This document shows positions 11,788 to 23,486 of a stretch of 64,000 nt of DNA, piece by piece. Each line of letters opens with the position of its first letter. Position 1 is the first letter of the stretch. This DNA is from Diatrype stigma (Eukaryota > Ascomycota > Sordariomycetes > Xylariales > Diatrypaceae): assembly GCA_022225965.2 (NCBI GenBank), contig JAKJXP020000057.1:186001-250000 (forward strand), written 5' to 3'. Made by a program: the position numbers and the translations under genes. The notes beneath the pieces were generated by a model. That model saw only the letters and a list, made by a program, of their open reading frames with translations. It had not been told where the DNA came from and made no database searches.

Positions 11788-13475
11788 AGCTGGATGATTA
11801 ATAGCAAGCACGATTCTTACTATGAGTTCAGGTCTATGCAATGAACATGGAAGTTGCAGCTAGAAAACGACTTGTTCAGGTTTAAGGATATGGAGAACGT
11901 AGTGGAGACTGTTTCTTGTACTACTATTTACAGCTTGTGACGAGCAAACCGCAGTTTTGGCCAGGCAGACGCCCCAGATATCTAAGCTTGATTGATCAAA
12001 CCGTTTGAAGCCACCGCTGGCATTGAACCTTTCATTATATAAAGATGAAGTATCTAGTCATGTAATGATTGGTATAGGCAGCTACTCCAGTGCCCCTATC
12101 CCTGGTCTTCCTGGTGCTGTAGTAGACGGAGAACTATACTACATAGCGCCACGAAGATGAGGCCAGTCCCTGAAAGGCTACCTAGGCTGCTAGGTTGGCT
12201 AGTATCGCCGATAAGTGCCCTCTTATTGTACGCCTACGAGAGTTTCGGTGTTAAGATTTCAGTCATATAGTGAGGAACTGGCAAATAAACTGGATGCCCA
12301 GGTAGTGTTCTGAATTTTCTCGTCCGTGTCATTTTGTAGAAATCCGGAATTCCGATTGATCCGTAGGCAGATGCCAGCACACCGTGGACATGACTAATAA
12401 GGCTCTGAATGAAACCGGCAGGACTTCCAGATAGATGTATTCCCGTCTGTCCCGTGTTCAATCAATTCGATCTCGTTAGCAGTTGCAGCTCCCGCGGGCT
12501 GTAAGCAAGAGCCGGGTTGAGGTTAATCCGTCATGGAGCGTTGAGACCAGGATCGAGTGAAAACCAGAGCTGTTTCGAAAAAGCCGCATGCTATATTCAA
12601 CGTCCATGATAGGACAGCGGAGATATTCACATGGTGCAGAACAGGTGCTGGCTGACACACGCTTGAGCCGGAAGAGCCATATACCAGCCATCGGCCAAGG
12701 CGGTTCTGCACGTTTCCCGTAACGGTACCTACTACTTAAGCCGGAGCTACTGATAGGCTTCCATTCCAAATATGCAGGCCATGCGATGATCAATTAACTC
12801 CGAGAAAGGTGTAGAAAGGCTTGGTGAAAGGCTTGGTGTTTGTACGAAGGTACGGAGGTGCGAAGGTAGTAGACAGAGTAAACATTACCTACATAGTCTA
12901 AGCGGGTATGACGATGGAGGGGCAATGCTATGCCTTCCCAAATACCCAAGTATCACCACTGCGTACTGTAACTTTCCTCGCTGCCCTTACCGCCTTATTC
13001 CTATCTACCAGTCTTCCAGTTCTGAAAAGGACGCTTGCTTATGCATAATGTAGATGATACTCGGGGAATGCTCCGGACAGTCAGGCATGCGCTATAGCAA
13101 GAGAATCTTTAAGATCTTTCACGTCGAATCGAGAGACAGGCGAAGAAGAGGGGATGACGATATTGGACGGGTACTTGTAGGCGAGCAGGTGGATTGGTGG
13201 ATTGGTGGGGGCGACAGGGGAGCTTGGGCCTCGAATGAGAATTGAGATTTCGAGAATTTGAGGGGCAAGAAAGGGCAATCCGCCTTATACTGACGAAACA
13301 GCCGTATCGAACCCCACCTTGATCGTCACTTATTTACATGCGGTGCTACATAGTACTATTCTGTACAGCGCGAGAGCACTCGCCTACCTAGCGGCGTATA
13401 TCCGACCTGGAGCAGATGATGTACTGACTTTGTAAGAATTAGTGAGCAAGCCCACCAAGGCTTAGGTATAGCTAC

Positions 13476-13636
13476 CTCACCATGAGGTATGTACATACAT
13501 ACTGACACATGTAGTCAAATACATATGTATGTATGTAGTTACCGGCTAGTTACCGGCGTACATCTGTAGGTACTTACATACCTAGGTACCTACATACGTA
13601 GGTACTGTAGGTATGTAGTTACATACCTACCTAGCA
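13476..13636. repeat. degenerate TACATAC/TAGGTA low-complexity tract
   Basis: A run of GTAT, GTAC and TAGG tetranucleotides, partly self-complementary, so it reads similarly on both strands. It includes a 19-nt stretch at 13528-13546 that recurs exactly at 19489-19507. Confidence 0.75.
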
Positions 13637-13710
13637 CGCATCGCTCAGGCTAGAAGGACTTGGGCAACCCGGCCGGCCTTGGGAGGTCCTTGTAACGTAC
13701 CGGTGCCGGC

Positions 13711-13749
13711 CAGCAGGTTGCAGCAGGTCCAGCAGGTCCAGCAGGTCCA
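13711..13749 (+). repeat. 9-bp tandem repeat CAGCAGGTC in the transketolase upstream region
   Basis: One CAGCAGGTTG copy is followed by three exact CAGCAGGTC copies, about 150 nt upstream of the transketolase ATG. It probably lies in the promoter or 5' UTR. Confidence 0.75.
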
Positions 13750-13901
13750 AGAAAAACGGAAAGCAGCCTTTGAATTTATCCATTGCTACCTCAATTCGCT
13801 CATCATTTCTTTCTCTCTCCTCTCAACAACTTCTACTTTCCTCTCCCTACCAATCCAACTACCAACCTACCCAGATATACGCATTTCCATAAGCCGCAAT
13901 C

Positions 13902-16426
13902 ATGGGTTACACTGAGAAGGACTGGCTTGCCATCAACACGATCCGTACTCTTGCGGTATGTATGCTTCATCATCACTGTTGATTCTCTGGTTCCAAGTTC
14001 AAGGCCCATCCCATACATCTTGACGTCTGTTGGAGCGCCACGCCACCCCGCCCCTCCATACCCCGCCATCGTCAACATCATAGCAAAGCTTTTCCTTGCC
14101 GGCCCGGCGTTCACTCAGCAGACAACAGACATCGTATATTGGCAGCATAACTGACTCCGGATATTCTATAGGTCGATGCCACCTTCAATGCCAACTCGGG
14201 CCACCCAGGCGCGCCCATGTAAGTAATTCGTACACATCCTCGAATCGACAGGATTGGTTGGCTGACACTATAATCAGGGGTATGGCTCCCGTTGCCCACG
14301 TTCTCTTCAACAAGTTCATGAAGTTCAACCCCACGAACCCCAAGTGGCTGAACCGCGACCGATTCGTTCTCTCGTAAGTGCTGCAGCTTTTTACCTCACG
14401 AACGTAGCATCGGACTTACAGTTATCATAGCAACGGTCATGGATGCATGCTCCAGTATGCTCTCCTCCACCTGTTCGGATATGGTGTCTCCATCGACGAT
14501 CTGAAGAAGTTCCGCGTAAGTCTGGACTGATTATAACCTGAAAATACCCATCTCAAGACATAATGAACTGATAACGGGAATGCAGAAAGTTGACAGCATC
14601 ACTCCCGGCCACCCCGAGTCCCACGACACCCCTGGTATCGAGGTCACTACAGGCCCTCTGGGCCAAGGTATCTCCAATGCCGTTGGTCTCGCCATAGCTC
14701 AGGCTCACACTGCTGCCGTCTACAACAAGGACGGATTCCCCCTTATTGACAACTACACATACACCTTCCTGGGCGATGGTTGCCTGATGGAGGGTGTTTC
14801 TGGCGAGGCTTCTTCTTTGGCCGGTCATCTGCAGCTCGGCAACCTGATTGCCGTCTGGGATGACAACCATATTACCATTGATGGAGACACTAACTGTGCC
14901 TTCACTGAGGATGTCGCTAAGCGGTACGAGGCCTACGGCTGGCACGTCCTGAAGGTTGACCGCGGAGACGATGATCTGGACGCTATCGAGGCTGCCCTCA
15001 AGACCGCCCAGAGCGTCAAGGATAAGCCTACGCTGATTTGCCTCAAGACCACCATTGGTTTTGGCTCTCTGCAGCAGGGCACCCACGGTGTCCACGGCTC
15101 TCCTTTGAAGGCCGATGACATCAAGCAGCTCAAGCAGAAGTTTGGCTTCAACCCCGAGCAAAGCTTCGTGGTGCCCCAGGAAGTGTACGAAGCGTACCAC
15201 TTGCACGCCGCTGACGGTGTCGCTGCCGAGGAAGAGTGGAACGAACTGTTCGCTAAGTACGCCCAGCAGTACAAGGCCGAGCACGCCGATCTCGTTCGCC
15301 GGCTGAAGGGAGAGCTTCCCGAGGGCTGGGAGAAGAACCTCCCACTATACACCCCCAAGGACGCGGCCGTTGCCTCGCGAAAGCTGTCCGAGATCGTCCT
15401 TACCAAGATTGTCGATGCCCTCCCCGAACTGATTGGTGGATCTGCTGATTTGACTGGATCCAACTTGACCAAGTGGAAGGGTTCCGTCGACTTCCAGCCT
15501 AAGGCGAATGGCCTTGGTGACTACTCCGGTCGCTATATCCGTTTTGGTGTCCGTGAGCACGGTATGGGCGCCATCATGAACGGCATTGCTGCCTACGGTA
15601 CTCTCATTCCCTATGGTGGTACCTTCTTGAACTTCGTCTCGTATGCTGCCGGTGCCGTTCGTCTGTCAGCGCTGTCCCGGCAGCGAGTGATTTGGGTGGC
15701 CACTCACGACTCCATCGGTCTTGGAGAGGACGGTCCTACTCACCAGCCTATTGAGACTCTGACGCACTTCCGCGCATTGCCTAACTGCATGGTCTGGCGT
15801 CCCGCTGATGGTAACGAGACCAGCGCTGCCTACTACGTTGCCATAACGTCGAAGCACACACCTAGCATCATTGCTCTTTCGCGTCAGAACCTTCCTCAGT
15901 TGGAGGGCTCCTACCTCGAGAATGCGATCAAGGGTGGCTACGTGCTGCATGAAATCGAGAAGGCCGATATCACCCTTGTCTCTACCGGTTCCGAGGTATG
16001 CATCTGTGTTGATGCCGCTAAGGAGCTGAACGAGAAGCACAACATCAAGGCTCGCATTGTCTCGATCCCCTGCTTCGAGGTCTTCGACGCGCAGTCTAAG
16101 GAGTACAGACTTAGCGTCCTTCCCGATGGCATCCCATCTCTGTCAGTCGAGGTCATGAGCACCATGGGCTGGGAGAGATATACTCATGAGCAGTTCGGCC
16201 TTAACCGGTTTGGAGCTTCGGGCGCCTACAAGGATGTCTACAACGTAAGTTCCCGATTCATCGACTACCTATCCCTCTTTCACCGGGGAACTATACTAAC
16301 ACCCAACAGAAATTCGAGTTCACCCCCGAGGGTATCTCGAAGAGGGCTCTTGCCACTATTGACTTCTGGAAGGATGTCCCTAACATCCGCTCGCCCCTCA
16401 ACCGTGCATTCCAGCAGCTTATCTAA
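13902..16426 (+). CDS. tkt: transketolase
   Basis: Six exons (13902-13955, 14172-14218, 14278-14373, 14431-14515, 14586-16244, 16310-16426) give 685 aa, the normal transketolase length. The enzyme moves two-carbon ketol units between sugar phosphates in the cytosolic pentose phosphate pathway, using thiamine diphosphate and a divalent metal. Visible motifs: [13 protein letters not shown] with an active-site His, the thiamine-binding block starting GDGCLMEG at about residues 157-164, [17 protein letters not shown], and [17 protein letters not shown] with the Glu that activates the cofactor. The N-terminus ([21 protein letters not shown]) shows no organelle signal. Four short 5' exons precede a 1.66-kb main exon. 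The start is the first ATG, in a CAATCATGGG context. Confidence 0.97.
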
Positions 16427-17438
16427 GGAAAGGAAGGCACAATGGAATGGATACCCGGACTTGATTCCAAGGAAATGGATGGGCGCGATGGTGCGATGAT
16501 TAATAGGTATATAGACGTTCCAGCCACAAAACGACATGATTAGAGAAACTAGATCAGAAAGTGGCCAGGACCAAAGGAGCGCCTTTCAACAATGCTGTGT
16601 TTTTGAGGTATCTTTTTCTCTCTGCAATTTGCTAGACCGTATGTGACTTTGCATTGCTTCTTCGTGAAGGTTTGTTTGTACTCGATAACTCTCAATCTGA
16701 ACATTCCCGTCATTCTGGTATCAGTCATTTCCTAGTTGCCTATGATCCCCTGACGAGAAGCCCACTTATGCCCAACTCCTCCGCTCTAGATGGAGTATTT
16801 CTATATCCCTACTTGATCATACCTAGCCGGGAGCCACCACAACCTAACTCTCAAGCTCATGGGAAGCTGGCCATTCACGCTCAAGGGCTGCATGAAAACC
16901 GAGGCGTTGGGGAAAATCCATAATAGCCCCACTGGACTTTCAGATGAACGCTCAACAATAGTAGGGTAAGAAGAGGCAGATCAGATCAGACCAGACCAGA
17001 TCGCACGCATGCACGCGCCATGCACACCCTGCCCTAGGAGCCGCAGCTACTAGGCGCACATAAGCAAAGGCGGTCTACGCAGCACCACCCCCCCTCCCCC
17101 CTTCATAATGACCGGCTGGTCGACTGACTGACTGATCGACTCGTCCCTGCTTGGCCGGGTAATAAAACAAGCCTGCCATAACTTAACTGGAGCTTTGATG
17201 TTACGGGGAGGGTGGTAGTAGTTGGGTCTGGTCGCGGAGCTCCTCCATGGTGTACACCTAGGCAGTTTTGATCAAGTAGACGTCTCGCCTCCCCCTTTTC
17301 CCCGATGAAAAAGATACAGAGGTCTCAGCGAGAAGCCTGCTTGCCTGAACAAGTAACCCACACTTTTTCTTCTTCTCTTTTTTTCTTTTCCTCCCTGTCG
17401 TGTTTTCACATATTTGATTTTTGCCAAGCTCATGGGTA
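16427..17438. other. convergent intergenic region
   Basis: Lies between transketolase and the minus-strand poly-His gene. It contains TC-rich and CAGATCAGACCAGA-type low-complexity sequence near 16977-17002. No gene is supported; a plus-strand frame beginning at 17305 runs into the antisense of the next gene and is discounted. Confidence 0.55.
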
Positions 17439-18461
17439 TCAGCCAGGGGGTGTGGTGGTTACACCACCACGGCCACCACCGCCAGGGGTGACGCTGCCTT
17501 CTCTTTGCCCTCTTCTACCTTTCTCTCTTCCCCCACCCCCACTTGTTTGCCGTTGTTGTTGGTGTCGACTGGAACCAGCCTCCTCCTCCAAGCTCCCCGG
17601 TCCCGAAAAGGCCTCCGCCCACCGCGCCTGCACCTCCCTCCCGACGCGCTCGAGTCTCGCCGCCGCCCGCCGCGCATCCATCATCGACGGTGGCGCCACG
17701 GCCTCGTCCGCTGTTACGCCCGGTGCCACGACCACGCTGACTAGCATCGGCGGTGTGTTGGTGCCTTCTTCTTCTTCGTCTTCTCCCTCCGTGTTGCTGT
17801 CCGTCGCGTCCTCGTCCTCCCCGTCTCCTACTACCCGAAGCTGCTGTAGGCGCGCTGTGGTCTTCTTCAGGGCCATGCGGGTCCGCCGGCGCTGCTCTTC
17901 GCTGTCGCTGTCGTCGTCATCTGCAGTAGCCGTCGTGGCGGTGGTGGTGCTGTCGCTTTCGTCGCCATCGTCGTAATCTTCTGCTCCTTCGTCTCGCTGC
18001 CGCTGCTGCCGTGGTCCCCACCCCTCGTCTGCGCCGTTGGCATGTCTCTTCGGGTTCCTCCCCCTTTCTTTCTTACCATTCTTCTGCTTGTTCATCTTCT
18101 GATGTTGCCCGTTGCTGTTGCCGTTGCTAGTGCTGCTGCTATTCGCGGTCGTGGGGCGGCGAGAGGCGGAGGAGGAGCTCAGGAACGACTGTAGCACGAC
18201 GGGGCCGTCGCTGTCGCCGTGGTGGTGGTGGTGGTGGTGGTGATGGTGGTGGTGATGGTGGTGGTGGTGCTCGACCATGATGCGCTGCGGGATGCCGAGC
18301 CCTAGGCGCGCGGCGGCCTCGCGCCCCGACAGCGCCGCATGTGTCAGCGACGTCAGCGCGTCTAGTTGCGCCGTCGTGCGCGCCGACGTGATGAGCGGCG
18401 TTAGGGCGCGGTCGGTCAGGTGGAGCGACAGCTGCGGGTGTTTGGAGGGTAGGTTGGCCAT
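17439..18461 (-). CDS. hypothetical protein with a 17-histidine tract
   Basis: A 340-aa single-exon frame that I do not recognise. Residues 1-63 look ordered and helical (MANLPSKHPQLSLHLTDRA..., then HAALSGREAAARLGLGIPQR). They are followed by a tract of 17 His, a Ser/Asn-rich stretch, a basic KNGKKERGRNPKR block that could be a nuclear signal, long acidic runs, and a second possible helix (DARRAAARLERVGREVQARW) before a Gly-rich end. The GC-rich codon use and ordered N-terminus favour a real gene. Expansion of trinucleotides has clearly shaped it. The 3' end could differ if an intron is present. Poly-His tracts elsewhere are linked to nuclear-speckle targeting; applying that here is speculation. 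Confidence 0.6.
   Translation of the reverse strand: MANLPSKHPQLSLHLTDRALTPLITSARTTAQLDALTSLTHAALSGREAAARLGLGIPQRIMVEHHHHHHHHHHHHHHHHHGDSDGPVVLQSFLSSSSASRRPTTANSSSTSNGNSNGQHQKMNKQKNGKKERGRNPKRHANGADEGWGPRQQRQRDEGAEDYDDGDESDSTTTATTATADDDDSDSEEQRRRTRMALKKTTARLQQLRVVGDGEDEDATDSNTEGEDEEEEGTNTPPMLVSVVVAPGVTADEAVAPPSMMDARRAAARLERVGREVQARWAEAFSGPGSLEEEAGSSRHQQQRQTSGGGGREKGRRGQREGSVTPGGGGRGGVTTTPPG
18220..18270 (-). repeat. CAC/CAT trinucleotide array encoding 17 His
   Basis: On the plus strand this is GTG repeated with two ATG interruptions. It codes for the His tract of the hypothetical protein and is likely to vary in length between strains. Confidence 0.85.
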
Positions 18462-19811
18462 TTCCTCTGTCTGTCTGTCTGTCTGCTCTTCTCGTTTGGT
18501 TGTTGCTTCTTGGGACTCCGGCGGTGGTATTGGTGGTTGGTTCGTAGTTGGTGATTAGGGGGAGGTAGGTATTCTATTGGTACAAGAGCAAGCAGGCAAG
18601 GCGACTGGCTGGCTGGCTGGCGGGCTGATAAGACCGAAAAGGAGAAAAATATGGTAAAAGGGCGCAGGCTGCTTCGGCTTCGTACCGTCTGTCTGATCGT
18701 ATCGTACGTCTGCAAAGGTCTTACGAACTATCTTGATTACCAATTGCTGTAAGTAACGCACGTGTCGCCTCGCTTCGTTTCGCTGAACTGAGCGGAACGG
18801 AACCGCTATGAGGAAATAAGGAGAGAGCCGGGAGGGAACCTTAAGGAAAGAGAAAGCCGGCGGCTCTCGTCCAGTGGAACTATCGCACGCTGTGTAACAA
18901 GTAGGTAAGCTTGGAGGCAGGCGGACAACTAACTATCAACATTGGACGACTGCACATGCCTGAAGCGGTAGGTAGCTACAAAGCATTTACCTACCTACAT
19001 GAGCCGCCTGGCATCTAGCACCAGACTATTGACATACCTACTAGCAATTACCTACATGTATGTATGTATGTATGTATGTACGTAGGCGATAGGGACCTTA
19101 ACACCAATGCCACCACTACAGCCGTCGACAAAATACGAAGGAAGTCATAGTAGTCAGTACTAGCAGGTATTGGAGAATGGCGCGATAAATTCGCAGCAGA
19201 AACGGGGTTACGAACTGTTCAGGTGTTCGTGATAGGTATGGGGTGGGGAGCAACCGCGCTAGAACTGCGGGATGACGAACTTTTCCCAAGATCAGCCAGC
19301 TCCTTCCAAAGTTCTCCTTACAACATACATGTACGTACCCCCGGCTGCCCCCGGATATACAGCAGTCTGACTGCTGCTCCTTATTACAGGCGCTTACAGG
19401 GCCATCTGACCCTATCAGCTGTTCGGTACAGCACTTACATTAGTTTAGTCTGATACATACATCCCTCCTACATACTCGTAAGTACATATATGTATGTAGT
19501 TACCGGCCATCTACAGAATTCCTCGTCCACTCACATCCTGCGACTGTAGGTTAGAATCTCGAAGGTGTGAATCGAATTGTGACCGCCATTCTTTCTTGTT
19601 CTTTTCTTTTTTGGGGGGACCAAATCCCGAACAAACGTCTCTCGTTGATCTGTCTTTAGCCACTGAAGCAACCGTAATAGCAACTCAGTCTCTTCAATTG
19701 CCCGAGCTATAGCTTCCATAACTCTGATAGAAAATCATGCTGCAGCCTCCAGCTTCTTCTGGATAGGGCCGGCGAAGGGATCAGCAGAAGAGGAGCAGCA
19801 GCAGCAGCAGA
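18462..19811. other. divergent intergenic region, 1.35 kb
   Basis: Contains promoters for the poly-His gene and the BRE4/FUSC gene. It carries an ATGT microsatellite and a second copy of the 19-nt shared motif (19489-19507). No gene is supported. Confidence 0.55.
19056..19080. repeat. (ATGT)n microsatellite
   Basis: About six uninterrupted ATGT units. Confidence 0.9.
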
Positions 19812-22800
19812 ATGACCCGCCAAGAAGCCATGAACGACGCCAATGTAGCCAGTGATGGCGCCGTCTCCAATACCGGTGGTGCCGCGACCACTAGCACTGT
19901 TCCCAAGTCTCCACGTCGTGTGAAGCCGTCTCTACGAAGCGTAAGCCTACAGTCAATCAATCCTGCATACTATTGGTGCATAGTACCACAGTTCTGTCGC
20001 GTAATACTTCTAGTTCTGCCATCGTGCTTTCCCGCGTCGTGCCTTTTCCTTGCTTGAATGCGCGAGACCCAACGTTGTTGCGACCGCTAATGAGATGGTG
20101 CAGAACCGACAGAAGTTGCGAAATGGCACCTGGATCGTCCCCCGCACGGGAGAGCGGACGAGGCGGCAGTTCACCTGGCGCCGGCCTAGCTTCGAGGGAT
20201 CCGGCGACGAGGACGATTTGCATGCCCTGAGCGAGGGCGAGACGCTCAGGGAGAAGCTCCAGAACCTATGGTGCAATATCAAGATAATAGTCGCATCGAT
20301 ATGGGCCTGGTTGAACTCGCCGAAAGGACGGGGCACGGTGAAGTGCTCGATCGCTTACTTGGCGGCGAGTATGGGAACCTTCTACAAGCCTGCCGCTCAG
20401 TTCCTGGGGGATATGGACGGAAAACATATCGTCGCAACCATCACGGTATACTTTCACCCAGCGAGGACTCTAGGCTCGCAAGTGGAGGCGGTAGCTATCG
20501 CTGTCGTGGCAGTATGCTACGCTATGTTCATAGGAACGCTGTCCATGGGCACTTCGGTACTGATCGGGTCTATCTGGGATCAGGTTGAGCTCTCTTATGC
20601 TGTGATCCTGATCGTCTTCGTTGGAGGCGGCCTGGGTTTCTTGGGATGGGTGAAGCAGAAGCTCAATAATCCGTTGGTGAGCGTTGGTGTCAGTATAGCA
20701 TCCATTGGCATCATCACCATCTTGACGAAGGAGAATTCCGTCCACACCGGCGTCTTTAGCAACAACAAAATCATCCAATCTCTCAAGATGCTAATGTTGG
20801 CAACAATTATATCTACCGTGGTCAACATATTGTTCTGGCCCGTGTCTGCTAGACACGCATTGCGCCAATCCATGCGGACCTCCTCTACCACACTGGGTGA
20901 CATGCTCACCATGATCTCTCACGGCTTCTTAAGTGGCAACGAGGCCGAGTTCACCTCGAAACGCTTTACCAAGGCCTCTTCCGCTTATACGTCAGGTCTA
21001 ACCCAGCTGAATAAGAACGCTCGGGAGTCCAAGTATGAGTACTATCTCATCGGCATGGAACAGATCTACAAGCACGATAAAGCTGTCGTGAAGTCGATGG
21101 AAAGCCTCGCCCAGGCTCTCGGTGGGCTAAGAAGTGCGGCTAATACACAATTCGAGTTGCTCAAGGAGATATCCAACACGGTCGACTGGAAATCATCAAG
21201 TGCCGCCACTTTCTCTCCCAAGGCCTCACCGAGGTCCTCATATTCCTTCCCATCCTCCCCTAGGTATTCTGGCAACCGCTTTGGGAGCCTGTCTGCCATA
21301 GACGAAGCCCCGGATGAGAGAAGTGATCGAGAAGATCTAGCATCACCTACTGAAGAAGCACCACCAGAGGCTTTGAGTCGATCAACATCATCACTTCGAA
21401 CACCATCTGACATCTTTGAGTTATTCATAATGCGTCTTGGCCCATCGATGAAATCTCTGGTCCATACAATGGCTGAAATCTTGAAGGAGCCGCCTTTCAA
21501 TGCTCCCGGCGCGCCCGTTGCGATCCCTGACCAGTTCAAAGAAAGCCTCTCCGAGGCCATCAGCCTATATAATCAAGCTAGGGCAACTGCTCTAGAAGAA
21601 CTGTACAAGACGATTGAGTTTGGAAGAACGAGGCCAGAAACCGTGCAGGCCGATTTTGAAGAAGTCGCTGCAGCTTGCGGGCACTTCTCTTTCAGTCTAC
21701 TCAGCTTCGCGGACGAGATGCAGAAGTATCTCGACGCTCTGGACGATTTGAAGTACTCGACAGCACAGAAGAAACGGACCTGGAAATGGCTGATGTTCTG
21801 GAAACTGATCAAGCTACGTTCCAAGCCCAAAGTAGAGGATCCCGAGCAGCATTCACTATTACAGCCGGTCCGGCGCATGAGACAGTCGAAACTCCCACGC
21901 GGCATACCCGATACCATGCGCAAGCAGCGGGACAGCTACGCGTGGGAGATTGCGCGCCCAGGTGCAGAAAGTTGGATGAACAAAGTCGTTCGAAAATTGT
22001 CCCAAGACCTCTTGAAGTTCTTTAGGTTCCTTGCAAGAGACGACAGTATGCATATTCCCGATCCCTTTACGCCTAGACCTGATGAATGGTTTACTGATTC
22101 ACTCTTTCTGTAGTTCGCTTTGGTCTCAAAGTCGGAATAGGGGCGGCTCTCTACGCCATGTTCGCGTTTATTCCCCAGACACGGCCAACCTACACGCATT
22201 GGCGATGCGAATGGGGCCTCCTGTCTTTTATGATTGTGTGCTCCGTCACGGTAGGTGCGTCGAACGCTACCGGCCTGTCCCGTTTCCTGGGCACCATCGT
22301 CGGAGCTTTCTTCGTCTTGGTCAACTGGTTTATAACAGACGGCGAGGTCATCGGTCTTGCATTCCTCGGCTGGCTCGTCTCCTTCCTTGCGTTTTATATC
22401 ATGATCGATCGCGGTAATGCACCGTTCGCTCGCTTTATACTGCTCAGTTACAACGTCTCCTCTCTGTACGCGTACTCGCTTACGCAGAAGGTGGAGGATG
22501 ACGACGATGACGAGGGTGGTGTCAACCCCGTCATCACCGAGATCGCCTTCCACCGAGTCGTGGCCGTGTCGATCGGTGTCGTCTGGGGCCTCGTCATCTG
22601 CCGGCTCATCTGGCCCATGTCGGCGCGCCGCAAGTTCAAGGAGGGCCTCGCGGTGCTGTACCTGCAGATGGGGCTGGTGTGGAAGCGGGGTCCGCTCGCG
22701 GTGCTCCTGCGCAGCGACGACCCGACGGCGGCGAGCTACATGAAGATCGGCGAGCAGGCGGCGATGCAGCGGTATGCGGCGCAGCTGCAGACGCTGCGGG

Positions 22801-23486
22801 CGGCGGCCGGCAACGAGTACGAGCTCCGGGGCCCCTTCCCCTCGGACGCGTACGGGCGCGTCATGGCGTCGACCCAGCGCCTGCTCGACGCCTTCCACGC
22901 CATGAGCCTCGTGACGCAGAAGCACGGCCGCCTGAGCCCCGGCGAGCGCGCTCTCCTGCGCCGCACCGCCGCCGAGCGCGCCCAGCTCTGCGCCCGCATC
23001 TGCCACGTCTTCCAGGTCCTGGCCTCGAGCGTCATGCTCGAGTACCCGCTCACCGACGCCATCCCGTCCGTCATGGCCATCCGCGACAAGCTGCTCGGCC
23101 AGATATTCCAGTTCCGCAAGGAGCACAGCAGTCATGGCGACGTCGCGGAGCAGCACCAGCACCAGCAGCAACAGGATCACCGTCCTGTATCCGCGGCCTC
23201 GGAGGATGGAGCGGACGCGCTGCTGCCGCCTAGCACTCCTCCCAATACGATAACCAGAAACGCCAACGGCAAGAGGGTGGGGAGCAAGGTGGCGGTGCCG
23301 CCCAAGCTCAGGAGTGGTGGTGGTGGAAATGAGGATGAGGAGGTCACGGTCGAGGAGACGGACTACGCGCTCCTGTACGCGTACGCTCTGGTTACCGGCC
23401 AGGTGGCGGAGGAGCTCAAGGTCGTCGAGCGGGAGATAGAGGGCCTGTTTGGGCGGCTCGACGAGGACGCGCTTCTATTGCAGTGA
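19812..23486 (+). CDS. BRE4/FUSC-type integral membrane transporter
   Basis: Three exons (19812-19940, 20104-22045, 22114-23486) give 1147 aa. The layout is two membrane modules. The first starts near residue 110, with hydrophobic segments such as VEAVAIAVVAVCYAMFIGT, YAVILIVFVGGGLGFLGW and MLATIISTVVNILFWPVSA. A long soluble linker follows, with a Ser-rich region. The second starts with RFGLKVGIGAALYAMFAF, then GLLSFMIVCSVTVGA, GTIVGAFFVLVNWF and VVAVSIGVVWGLVICRLIWP. This matches the fungal aromatic-acid-exporter/ALMT-like superfamily with BRE4 (brefeldin A sensitivity) domains. The substrate is unknown. The first intron could alternatively end at the CAG nine bases further on; both keep frame. 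A Gln/His-rich, probably disordered tail precedes the C-terminus. Confidence 0.85.

Larger units (their letters stand above)
11788..13901. other. 2.1-kb divergent intergenic region
   Basis: Separates the kinase-like gene from transketolase. Between about 13470 and 13640 it is almost entirely TACATAC/TAGGTA-type tetranucleotide sequence. Small open frames at 12234-12793 on the minus strand have no recognisable motif or partners. The transketolase promoter should lie at the right end, where a CAGCAGGTC repeat and a pyrimidine-rich leader are found. Confidence 0.6.

Noticed and set aside
12234..12793. Small minus-strand frames suggesting a lost gene
   Set aside because: The translations show no recognisable family and could not be joined into a longer frame.
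14553..15284. 243-codon minus-strand frame
   Set aside because: Antisense to the main transketolase exon, which is certain.
17305..17976. 223-codon plus-strand frame
   Set aside because: Mostly antisense to the poly-His gene, with Ser/Pro repeats created by its trinucleotide tracts.
21936..23180. 414-codon minus-strand frame
   Set aside because: Lies antisense to the second half of the BRE4/FUSC gene in a very GC-rich stretch. It has the skewed composition of a shadow frame and no family features.
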